Source of the DNA: JALHFZ01 sp963674625
Lineage (GTDB): Bacteria > Synergistota > Synergistia > Synergistales > Aminobacteriaceae
Assembly: GCA_963674625.2 (NCBI GenBank)
Contig: CAXXXO010000004.1
Location: 1,364,001-1,428,000, forward strand
Length of the DNA stretch: 64,000 bases
Reading direction: 5' to 3'
The position numbers and the translations under genes were made by a program. The notes below the pieces were generated by a model, which was not told the origin of the DNA, searched no databases, and was given only the letters and a program-made list of their open reading frames with translations. Positions within the stretch are counted from its first letter, which is position 1. Every line of letters begins with the position of its first letter. Shown one piece after another: positions 51,659-59,511 of the stretch.

Positions 51659-53065
51659 ATGCTTGAAGAACACCTGAAAAACGTTGAAGAGGATCTTCTG
51701 ACGGCCATCCGGGAATGCGTCCGGATTCCCAGCGTCGGCGGCGACGCTGAAGAGGGAGCCCCCTACGGAGCCGGTCCCCGGAAGGCCCTGGACTGGACCC
51801 TCGCCCTGGCGGACCGCCTCGGATTCCGGACGAAAATGGTGGATTCCGCCGCCGGATGGGCCGAGATCGGTACGGGGGACGAGATGGTGGCCGTCCTCGG
51901 CCATCTCGACGTGGTCCCCGAGGGAAAGGGATGGTCCGTGGACCCCTGGGGGGGCGAGCTGAAGGACGGCATGATCTGGGGCAGGGGAGTGCTCGACGAC
52001 AAGGGGCCCACAATCACGGCCCTCTTCGCCGCTAAGGCCATACTTGATTCGGGGCTTCCCCTGAAGCGCCGGGTGCGGATCATCTTCGGCACGAACGAGG
52101 AGCGGGGCAGCAAGTGCATGAAGCGCTACGTTGAGCTGGGGGAGGACCTTCCCGCGGCAGGCTTTACCCCTGACGCGGAGTACCCGGTCATCTACGCCGA
52201 AAAGGGAATACTGACCTACACCCTCTCTCTGCCCTTCGCCCCGTCCGGTGAGAGAAAAATCACATCCCTCTCCGGAGGAGTGGCTTCCAATGTGGTCATG
52301 GCGGAGGTCTCCGCCCTGCTGGCCGATCCCCGTCCCGAGGGACGGAAGGAGATCCTCGGGGCGGCCGCCTCCTGGAAGGGACCCGAGAGAAGCTCCCTCG
52401 CTGCCACAGAGAACGAAGCCGACGGAACGGTCCTTCTCGAGATGAAGGGACACCCGGCCCACGGAAGCACCCCCGAGAAGGGGGTCAACGCCCTTGCCTG
52501 CCTGGCGGATTTCCTCGTCCCCCTGGAGCTGGAAGGGGAGCAGGGGAAGTTCTTCGAGACCTTCTCCCGTCTTATCGGTTTCGAGACGGACGGCTCATCC
52601 CTCGGCGTCTCCATGAAGGACGACATTTCAGGCTCGCTCACAGCCTGCGTGGGCGTGGCGTCAATGAAGGAAGACCGGGTGACCTTCTCGGTGAACTTCC
52701 GCTATCCGGTCACGAAAAAGGAGAAAGAGGTCACCGAACCCCTTCTCGCAGTTCTGGAGGAGAACGGCGTGATCGTGGAAAACCTCTCCTCCGCAGATCC
52801 CCTCTATATGCCTCCCGATTCCCGCCTCGTCACCACCCTCCGGAAGATCTACCGGGAGGAGACGGGGACGGACCCGGAGCTTCTCGCCATCGGCGGGGGG
52901 ACCTACGCCAAGACCATGCCCAACGTGGTGGCCTTCGGACCGGTCTTCCCCGGCCAGACCTACAAAATACACGAAGAGGACGAGAAATGGTCCGTGGAGG
53001 ACATTCTGAAAAACCTGCGGATCATGGCGAAGGTTTTGGTGGAGCTCGCCGAGGTGAAGAAGTAG
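51659..53065 (+). CDS. M20 family dipeptidase (PepV/Sapep-like)
   Basis: 468-residue zinc dipeptidase, full length for PepV. Zinc-site motifs: GHLDVVPEGKGW (His and the adjacent catalytic Asp), GRGVLDDKGP (bridging Asp), GTNEERGSKCMKRY (catalytic Glu pair) and PDAEYPV (Asp), with a C-terminal His in YKIHEEDEKW. A lid domain (about 180-360) contains GHPAHGSTPEKG. GGGAGGAAAGCAC precedes the ATG. PepV cleaves a range of dipeptides, fitting an amino-acid fermenter that imports peptides. It lies 40 bases after the flavoprotein gene. Confidence 0.92.
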   Translation: MLEEHLKNVEEDLLTAIRECVRIPSVGGDAEEGAPYGAGPRKALDWTLALADRLGFRTKMVDSAAGWAEIGTGDEMVAVLGHLDVVPEGKGWSVDPWGGELKDGMIWGRGVLDDKGPTITALFAAKAILDSGLPLKRRVRIIFGTNEERGSKCMKRYVELGEDLPAAGFTPDAEYPVIYAEKGILTYTLSLPFAPSGERKITSLSGGVASNVVMAEVSALLADPRPEGRKEILGAAASWKGPERSSLAATENEADGTVLLEMKGHPAHGSTPEKGVNALACLADFLVPLELEGEQGKFFETFSRLIGFETDGSSLGVSMKDDISGSLTACVGVASMKEDRVTFSVNFRYPVTKKEKEVTEPLLAVLEENGVIVENLSSADPLYMPPDSRLVTTLRKIYREETGTDPELLAIGGGTYAKTMPNVVAFGPVFPGQTYKIHEEDEKWSVEDILKNLRIMAKVLVELAEVKK

Positions 53066-53103
53066 GGCGGTTCTTTCCCCGCTCCTGAAATACCCGTTGC
53101 CGC

Positions 53104-53139
53104 AAAAAGAGAGCCGGAAGGATTTTCCCTCCGGCTCTC
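53104..53139 (-). terminator. Intrinsic terminator of the LivJ-like gene
   Basis: A 14-bp stem (53109-53122 with 53126-53139, one G-U pair, loop TTT) is followed on the - strand by TTTTTGCGG; on the + strand only GCTGTTTC follows. It therefore serves mainly the - strand gene and perhaps also the dipeptidase. Confidence 0.85.
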
Positions 53140-53172
53140 GCTGTTTCTCTGAAAGGACAGAATGTTCCGGTC

Positions 53173-54324
53173 CTATTGCGGACGGATTTTCTTGAAGAAG
53201 ACGCTCTTGCCGTTTTCGATGGTCAGCACCACGGCGTCCTTGTCCACGGGGTTGTGAGTCTTCGGATCCATGGTGAGCGTGGCGTGGTGGAGCTGGAGGT
53301 TCGTGGTGGCCTCGAGGGCGTCCCGGATAGCCTTGGGATCCTCCGAGCCCGCCCGGCGGATGGCGTCGGCGAGCCAGTAGAGGCTGTCATAGCCGAGGAC
53401 GGCGATGGCGAACTCCTGGCAGTCGTCGTTGTACTTTGCCTTGTAGGCGTCGAAGAAGGGCTTCATGGCGGGGTCCTGCCGGGCGAGGTGGTACATCCAG
53501 TAGGATCCGTCGAGGGCCTTTCCGGCGATCTCCACGAGGAACTCGCCGTAGCCGTCGCCGCCGATGAAGACGAGGTTGTTCATTCCGAGTTCTGCGGCCT
53601 GCTTTATGGGAAGGCCCAGGTCCTTGCCGATATTGGGCAGAACGAGAATTTCAGCCCCCGATTCCTTGATCTGGGTAAGCTGGGCCCGGAAGTCCACGTC
53701 GGGGCCGCCCCGGAAGCCGTAGTCCGCCACCACTTCTCCGCCGAATTCCTTGTAGCTTTTCATGAAATACTCCCGGAGCCCCTGAGAATAGTCGCTCCCC
53801 ACGTCGTAGAGGATGGCGGCCTTCATCTTCTTCAGTTCCTTCGCTGCGAAGTAGCCGATGAGCCGCCCCTGGTAGGGGTCGATGAAGCAGATGCGGAACA
53901 TCCAGGGCCGGACGTTTCCCTTGTCGTCCACGGTCACGAGGGGATTCGTGGAGAGGGTGCCGATCTGGGGAATTCCAGCCCGGCTCACCAGGGGAGCCGT
54001 TGCTATATTCGCTCCGCTCGAGGCCGAGCCGAGTATGGCTACGACCTTGTCGTAGTCGATGAGGCGCCGGGCGGCGTTCACGGCATCCTCGGGGCGGGAC
54101 TTGTAGTCGTAGACGATGACCTCTATCTTCTTGCCGAGAACCCCTCCTGCGGCGTTGATTTCATCCGCCGCAAGGCGCACCGCGTTGACCTCGGGCTGTC
54201 CGTAGGCCGCGAAGTCGCCGGTGATTCCCGCCAGGTATCCCACCTTGATCACATCCTGGGACCATGCGCTGCCGGCAAAGACGAGAAGCAGAAGAACCGC
54301 GATTCCCCACATCCCCTTCTTCAT
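53173..54324 (-). CDS. Branched-chain amino acid-type ABC transporter substrate-binding protein (orphan LivJ-like)
   Basis: 383-residue periplasmic binding protein fold type I. Signal peptide about 1-22 (GIAVLLLLVFAGSAWSQ). Family features: KVGYLAGITGDFAAYGQPEVNA, INAAGGVLGKKIEVIVYD, and AILGSASSGANIATAPLV with the Ser pair that holds the amino acid carboxylate. ATG 54324 has GGAGGTGG 7 bases upstream. No livH, livM, livG or livF is adjacent; it stands alone with its own terminator, so it must share a transporter encoded elsewhere. Ligand may be Leu/Ile/Val or another amide or acid. Confidence 0.9.
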   Translation of the reverse strand: MKKGMWGIAVLLLLVFAGSAWSQDVIKVGYLAGITGDFAAYGQPEVNAVRLAADEINAAGGVLGKKIEVIVYDYKSRPEDAVNAARRLIDYDKVVAILGSASSGANIATAPLVSRAGIPQIGTLSTNPLVTVDDKGNVRPWMFRICFIDPYQGRLIGYFAAKELKKMKAAILYDVGSDYSQGLREYFMKSYKEFGGEVVADYGFRGGPDVDFRAQLTQIKESGAEILVLPNIGKDLGLPIKQAAELGMNNLVFIGGDGYGEFLVEIAGKALDGSYWMYHLARQDPAMKPFFDAYKAKYNDDCQEFAIAVLGYDSLYWLADAIRRAGSEDPKAIRDALEATTNLQLHHATLTMDPKTHNPVDKDAVVLTIENGKSVFFKKIRPQ

Positions 54325-54448
54325 GAAACGACCACCTCCGTGAGTTTTTTGCCGCCGGGGCCGGAACGGCTGTTCCGGCAGACAATCCGATATAGTGTCC
54401 GATATACGATATGCTATCCTCAAGGACCTTCTTTGTCAATGAATATTC

Positions 54449-56141
54449 TTACTTCAATTCATAAGGCCAGGCCATGACCCCCCCTTCGAGGAGGGCGTAG
54501 TTGTCGAACCCCGCAGTCTTCAGGGCCGCCAGAGCGTCCCATCCCCGGACGGAGATTTTGCAGAAGGCGACGATCTCCCGGTCCTTCGGCAGTTCTCCCA
54601 GCCGTTCCCGAAGCTTTCCGAGGGGGATGTTCACGAACTCGTAGGGAAGGCGGCCCTGGAGGTCGAGCTCCGCCGGGGTGCGCACGTCGAGCAGCAGGGG
54701 AGGATCGGGCTGCTTCATCCGATCCGTCAGTTCCCTGGGCGTGTAGGTGCGGACAAGGCCGTCCATCTTGTTCCGGAGGGCGTTGGCCGCGTGGGTGGTC
54801 GGGTCGAGGGCCGTGGCGAAGGGAGGAGCGTAGGCGAAGTCGGCGTCTGCGAGCATGTCTACCGTCATGCCTCCCGTAATGGCCGCCACGAGGGAGTCGA
54901 GGCGCTTGTCCGCCACTCCGCCCCCCATGAACTGGGCTCCCAGGAGCTTTCTGCTCTTCCGGTCGGCCACGAGGCGTATGGAGAGGGCACCCATGCCGGG
55001 CATGAAGTGGGGTCGGTCAGGACCCTCGATAAGAATGGAGACGGGGTCGAAGCCGTTCTCCCTGGCCTGGGCCTCGTTCAGCCCCGTTTTTCCTATGGTC
55101 AGATTGAAGAGCTTGAGGATCCCCGTGCCGAGGACGCCGCCGAAAGGGGTATCCAATCCGGCGATATTGTCTGCTATGACCCGGCCCTGGCGGTTCGCCG
55201 TGGACCCCATGGGCTGCCAGACGGGCTTTCCCGTAAGAGCATGGGTCGACTGTACGCAGTCTCCCCCGGCGTAAATGAAGGGATCGCTTGTGCGCATATG
55301 GTCGTCCACGATGATGGTGCCGTTGCGGGCGAGTTCGAGTCCGGCCTCCTTCGCCAGGTTCGTGTTGGGCCGGATGCCCACGGCGAGGAGGACCATATCC
55401 ACGTCGAGGGTCCGCTTGTCGGTAATGACCCCGGTGACGACGCCCCCCTCGCCGAGGATCTCGAGAACTTTTTCCCCGCCGTAGAAATCCACGCCCTTTT
55501 TCTCGATGGCCTTTTTCACCCGCAGGCCGAAATCGTCCTCCACGAGTGCGGGGAGAGGAGTGGGAAGAAAATCCACCACCGAGACCTTGATGCCCCGCCC
55601 GGTCAGGGCCTCCACCACCTCCATGCCGATGAGTCCCGCACCGATGATCACCGCAGATTTCACGCTCCCCGATCCCACGGCGGATTTCAGGGCCAGGGCG
55701 TCGGGCATGGTCCAGAGGGTGAAGACACCGTTGAGATCGCTGCCGGGAATGGCCGGACGGATGGGGGACGCCCCGGTGGCGAGGACCAGTTCGTCGTAGG
55801 GGAAGACGTCCTCCGCGCCGGTGGCGGAGTTCGACGCCGTGACGGTCTTCTTCTCCCGGTCGATCCTCGTGGCGAGGCACCCGGTATGGACGGTGATGTT
55901 CTTGACGTTGCGGAAGAAGTTGGCGTCCCGGATGATCCCGAGAGGGGTGCAGACGAGTTCTTTATACTCCTTCACCACGTCGCCCACGAAATAGGGAAAG
56001 CCGCATCCGGCGAAGCTGAGATGCTCTCCCCGCTCCAGGATGGTGATGTCGCACTCCGGGGCGATCGATCCTGGCGAGCCGTGCGGCCGTCTTGGCTCCG
56101 CAGGCAACCCCGCCGATGATGAGCACTTTTTTCTTGTCCAT
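54449..56141 (-). pseudogene. FAD-dependent CoA-disulfide reductase fused to rhodanese, frameshifted by a GATC duplication
   Basis: From 56107 to 54449 one frame encodes most of a pyridine-nucleotide disulfide reductase (single Cys in SFAGCGFPYF, NAD motif GAGLIGMEV, FAD motif YAGGDCV) followed by a C-terminal rhodanese domain (PPLLLDVRTPAELDLQG, catalytic Cys in IVAFCKISVRGWDA). The natural N-terminus is in another frame: ATG 56141, then KKKVLIIGGVACGAKTAARL, the FAD-binding motif. The frames meet at 56063-56070, where GATCGATC stands; removing one GATC joins ARLARI to APECDITILE and gives an intact 562-residue protein. So a 4-base duplication breaks the gene here, or it is a consensus error. 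Such proteins move sulfane sulfur or reduce CoA persulfide. Confidence 0.82.
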
Positions 56142-56194
56142 TGAATGAAGGGACCTCCTTAGAAGAATCTTGCAGGCAGATATACCTCCTGCCC

Positions 56195-56449
56195 CTATAT
56201 GGTATTCTGAGTGCCTTTTTCTGTCCAGTCGTCCTCCAGAGCGGTGAAGGCGGAGACGGCGATTTTTTTCCGCTCGCAGAGAGACCGCACGGCCGCCTCG
56301 TCCCCGCAGGGGTATTCGCAGGCCAGTCCGCAGCTCGCCGAGATGCTTCGGGGCACGGGGACTATCTTCGCGGGGATATTCTCCTTCCGGCAGGCTTTTT
56401 CGAAGAGCAGCGCCATGGTGGTGACGCCGAAGGTGACAAGGCAGCGCAT
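56195..56449 (-). CDS. DUF3343 protein (putative selenium/sulfur carrier-like)
   Basis: 84-residue protein that fits DUF3343: MRCLVTFGVTTMALLFEKAC at the N-terminus and KIVPVPRSISASCGLACEY in the middle. The VPVPR-x-I-S-x-S/G-CGLA motif is the family signature. Members are often next to TusA/YedF-type or selenium-metabolism genes and have been called Se/S carrier-like, but no activity is proven to my knowledge. GGAGGAGGG precedes the ATG. It lies 53 bases upstream of the flavoprotein-rhodanese gene on the same strand, which strengthens a sulfur or selenium transfer role. Confidence 0.82.
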   Translation of the reverse strand: MRCLVTFGVTTMALLFEKACRKENIPAKIVPVPRSISASCGLACEYPCGDEAAVRSLCERKKIAVSAFTALEDDWTEKGTQNTI

Positions 56450-56536
56450 TTTTTCCCTCCTCCTGTTTCCGGGACCCTCAAGGGCGGGAAAGAGTATAAT
56501 GAAAGGAAAATTTCATCTTTCCGGAGGTCCCGTGCT

Positions 56537-56719
56537 ATGGGATATATACTTCTTCTCGTTATCGCCCTTCTGGCCTGCGTCCCCATGCTTCTCGGTTCGA
56601 AGAAGTTCCGTCCCTGCTACAAGGGGTGCCACGGGTGCGGAAAATGCATGAAGGGTTTTGAAATCCGCCCATCCGCAGAGGAGAAGGAGCCACCGGCGTC
56701 CCCGGAGGAAAAGGTCTGA
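56537..56719 (+). CDS. FeoB-associated type Cys-rich small membrane protein
   Basis: 60 residues: an N-terminal transmembrane helix (GYILLLVIALLACVPMLLG) and then a Cys cluster CYKGCHGCGKC, followed by a charged tail. This is the layout of the FeoB-associated Cys-rich membrane proteins that follow feoB in many anaerobes, though no feo gene is in the window. GGAGGT lies 8 bases before the ATG and TATAAT at 56495-56500 is a likely -10 box. Short size makes the family call tentative. The CapA gene follows after 12 bases. Confidence 0.65.
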   Translation: MGYILLLVIALLACVPMLLGSKKFRPCYKGCHGCGKCMKGFEIRPSAEEKEPPASPEEKV

Positions 56720-56731
56720 TCCGCTTCGGCC

Positions 56732-57997
56732 ATGACTGAGTACAGGAGAGCCATTGTTCTTTCGAGAAATCTTTCCCTGCCCCGGAAAGCGCTCAGCGGC
56801 GTCCGGACAGATTCGGCCGGTGCGGCTCTCCTTTTTTTTCTGCTTCTCTTCTGTTTCGTGCCCCTCTCCTGCGCATCGGAAAAGGGAGAGCTTTCCGCCC
56901 GGCAGGAATCTTACCCGGTGCGGGGGGAGGCAGCCAAACGATTTTCCCTCGCAGCGGCCGGGGACGTGCTTATCCACAAGGCCGTCTACGAGGCAGCCCG
57001 AAAGGAGAAATCCTTCGACTTCCGCCCCTTTTTCAGCATCGTGAAGGGGCGCATCTCAGCTCATGACCTCGCCTTCTGCAACCAGGAGACCATTTTGGGC
57101 GGCACGGAACTCGGTCTTTCCACCTACCCCCGGTTCAATTCCCCAAGGGAGGTCGGAGATGCCGTGGCCGATGCGGGCTTCGACCTCGTCTCCCTGGCGA
57201 ACAACCACACCCTTGACCGGGGGGAGAAAGGGGTACTCCGCTCCCTTGAATACTGGTCGGGAAGGACGGACATCCTCACCGCCGGCAGTTCAGCCTCGGA
57301 ACAGGCGGCGGAACTTCCTGCCGTGCGCCCGGTGAAGGGAACGTCCTGCGCCTTTCTCGCCTACACGACCCTGACAAACGGCCTCCGGCCTCCAGATGGA
57401 AAGGACCACTACGTCAGCCTCTACGACCGCGAGCGGGCCGCCCGGGACGTGAAAAAAGCCCTCGAGGCGGCGGACGTGGTCCTCGTCTCCATGCACTGGG
57501 GGAGCGAATATTCCTTCACCCCGTCGGAGGAGCAGCGGCGGATCGCCGGTGAACTGGCTTCCCTCGGCGTCCACATCGTCATCGGGCACCATCCCCACGT
57601 GGTGCAGCCCGTGGAGATGGTAAAGGATACCCTTGTGATCTACTCCCTCGGAAACTTCATCTCCTCCCAGAATGGGGTGCCGCGGCTCGTAGGGCTCCTC
57701 GTCTCCCTGGACGTGGCCGTCACCTCCATGCGTGGGGAGAAGCGGGTCTCCTTCGAAAACGTCACGGCCACCCTGCTCTACAATCCGCGGCGCTCTCCTC
57801 TCGGCCGCTATGCGGTCATCCCCTTCGACTGTCTGACGGAGAAGATCCTGCCGGAATTTCCCGCTGTCTTCGCCCTGTTTTCCGCAAGAGTAAGGGGAAG
57901 CGCTCCCCTGGCTTTTCGGGCTCCTGCTTCTTCCCCTGAAAAGAAGAAAGCCTCCCCCGGAGGAAAGAAAAGAACTCCGAAAGTCAAAAAACAATAG
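56732..57997 (+). CDS. CapA-family (PGA_cap) protein, exported
   Basis: 421 residues with a hydrophobic N-terminal segment (LLFFLLLFCFVPLSC, about 33-47), acting as a signal peptide or anchor; the Cys is not in a good lipobox. The PGA_cap motifs follow: SLAAAGDVLIH, FCNQETILGG, SLANNHTLDRG, VLVSMHWGSEY and VIGHHPHVVQPVE. The C-terminal 25 residues are Lys-rich (PEKKKASPGGKKRTPK). It is a paralogue of the cytosolic protein at 16.2 kb but faces the envelope. Known CapA/PgsA proteins take part in poly-gamma-glutamate synthesis; no capB or capC is here, so another extracytoplasmic hydrolytic role is possible. The start has no strong ribosome site. Confidence 0.82.
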   Translation: MTEYRRAIVLSRNLSLPRKALSGVRTDSAGAALLFFLLLFCFVPLSCASEKGELSARQESYPVRGEAAKRFSLAAAGDVLIHKAVYEAARKEKSFDFRPFFSIVKGRISAHDLAFCNQETILGGTELGLSTYPRFNSPREVGDAVADAGFDLVSLANNHTLDRGEKGVLRSLEYWSGRTDILTAGSSASEQAAELPAVRPVKGTSCAFLAYTTLTNGLRPPDGKDHYVSLYDRERAARDVKKALEAADVVLVSMHWGSEYSFTPSEEQRRIAGELASLGVHIVIGHHPHVVQPVEMVKDTLVIYSLGNFISSQNGVPRLVGLLVSLDVAVTSMRGEKRVSFENVTATLLYNPRRSPLGRYAVIPFDCLTEKILPEFPAVFALFSARVRGSAPLAFRAPASSPEKKKASPGGKKRTPKVKKQ

Positions 57998-58068
57998 TCC
58001 CCGGTTCAGCCTTTCCGCCCAAGACAGGAAAAGAACCTGCGGCCTGCAGCGAGTGGGGAAGATCGCCT

Positions 58069-58106
58069 CCCTTCTCCGCCGGCGGCAATGTTCCGGCGGA
58101 GAAGGG
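58069..58106. repeat. Perfect 14-bp stem-loop downstream of larC
   Basis: CCCTTCTCCGCCGG (58069-58082) pairs with CCGGCGGAGAAGGG (58093-58106) around a 10-base loop. It lies between the convergent capA (+) and larC (-) genes. Neither side has a T run, so it may stabilise 3' ends or be a Rho-assisted terminator. Confidence 0.6.
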
Positions 58107-58111
58107 CCTCC

Positions 58112-59371
58112 CTACAGCAGGAACTCTTCCAGCAGCCGCTCGCGCATCTCCGGCAGGGGAAGACCGTTTTCCCGGGAGAGGCGCAGCACGTCCTCGAATT
58201 CAGGATTCGCCCGCAGCATCTCTCCTCCGAGCCTGGCCAGCTTGTAGCGGACCATCCCCCAGGACGTCTCCCGCTCCACTATCTCGTGGTCCGTCTTCAG
58301 CCGGTCCACGGAGTATTTGCGAAGGCCGAGGGTCGTGGTCTCCCGCAGCAGAAGCGCGGCGAGGACTTCCTCCCGCTCGGGAAGGCACAGGCAGCTCAGG
58401 GTCAGTGCGGGGCGGCCCTTCTTCATCAGGATGGGAGTGACCCACACGTCCAGGGCGCCCTCGGCGAAGAGGGACTGCATGACGGGGCCGTAATACTGGG
58501 GGTTCATATCGTCGATGTTCGTCTCGAGGACGGTCCCCCGGTCCCGCTGAAAGAGATCGTCTCCCTCTCTCTCGGGTGTTTCGAGAAGGACGACCCGCAG
58601 CAGGTTGGGAATATCGCTGTCCCGGTCGCCAAGACCCTTTCCCGATGCGATCACCCTCCCCGCCGGAAGGGGGCCGAAGGAGTCTGCAAGACAGCGGACC
58701 AGGAGAGCGCCCGTGGGGGTCACCCGCTCGAGAGGGCCGCCCTCCGCGTAGACGGGTATGCCCTCGAGCAGTTCCAGAGTCGCCGGGGCGGGAACGGGCA
58801 GCAGGCCGTGGGCGCACCGTATGGTGCCGTGCCCCACGTTGAGAGGAGAGCAGACGACCCGGCCGGCTTCCGCCATCTCCGCCAGCACGAAGGCCCCGAT
58901 GATGTCGGCTATGGAGTCGATGGCCCCCACCTCGTGAAAATGGACCTCCTCCGGGGAGGTACCGTGAACTTTTCCCTCCGCAGCGGCGAGAAGCCGGAAG
59001 GCCTCCGCGCTCTTCTCCTTCACCCGGGAAGAGAGGGGGCTTGCCTCGATAATGGCCAGCACGTCCGCCAGTCCCCGGTGGGGGTGATCCTCCAGGTTCT
59101 CCACGGTCACGTCCAGTCCCGAGATGCCGCCCCTGGTCCCCGACCGGATGGAGAACTTCAGCTTCTCCCCGGCATGGGGGTGCTCATGGTCATGCCCATG
59201 GTCATGGCAGTGACTGTGGCTGTGGTCATGGAAGTGGCCCTCCTCCGGAAAGAGGACGATCCCCTCCATGGTGCGGAGAAAGGCCTCCCGGTCGAGGCCA
59301 AGGTCGAGGAGTGCGCCGAGGAACATGTCGCCGGCGATTCCGGCGAAACAGTCGAGATAGAGAGTTTTCAT
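58112..59371 (-). CDS. larC: Nickel-pincer cofactor biosynthesis protein LarC
   Basis: 419-residue LarC (DUF111/TIGR00299 family), encoded in one frame, whereas in Lactiplantibacillus it needs a programmed frameshift. The N-terminus YLDCFAGIAGDMFLGALLDLG is diagnostic; VHFHEVGAIDSIADIIGAFV follows; the C-terminal part has LETNIDDMNPQYYG. A His-rich loop at about 46-66 (HFHDHSHSHC then HDHGHDHEH) probably stores or delivers nickel. LarC inserts Ni into the pyridinium bisthiocarboxylate cofactor of lactate racemase and related enzymes by a CTP-dependent reaction. larA, larB and larE are not in the window. The start is ATG 59371; GGAGGG lies upstream on the - strand. Confidence 0.92.
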   Translation of the reverse strand: MKTLYLDCFAGIAGDMFLGALLDLGLDREAFLRTMEGIVLFPEEGHFHDHSHSHCHDHGHDHEHPHAGEKLKFSIRSGTRGGISGLDVTVENLEDHPHRGLADVLAIIEASPLSSRVKEKSAEAFRLLAAAEGKVHGTSPEEVHFHEVGAIDSIADIIGAFVLAEMAEAGRVVCSPLNVGHGTIRCAHGLLPVPAPATLELLEGIPVYAEGGPLERVTPTGALLVRCLADSFGPLPAGRVIASGKGLGDRDSDIPNLLRVVLLETPEREGDDLFQRDRGTVLETNIDDMNPQYYGPVMQSLFAEGALDVWVTPILMKKGRPALTLSCLCLPEREEVLAALLLRETTTLGLRKYSVDRLKTDHEIVERETSWGMVRYKLARLGGEMLRANPEFEDVLRLSRENGLPLPEMRERLLEEFLL

Positions 59372-59511
59372 GCTGGTTCCCTCCGAGGGTCGGATTCCGG
59401 CCGCGAAAGAGCCGGGAGTGGATCTATTTTATCATTCTCAGCCCATGGAAAAAGGGAGGGGGAACGTGCTATTCTTAAAAATATCCGCCGAAGACCGGGG
59501 AGGTTCGTTCG

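Noticed and set aside
54791..56119. 442-codon + strand frame opposite the flavoprotein gene
   Set aside because: Composition is that of a codon mirror (Gly, Glu, His, Asp rich) and the - strand has clear flavoprotein and rhodanese motifs.
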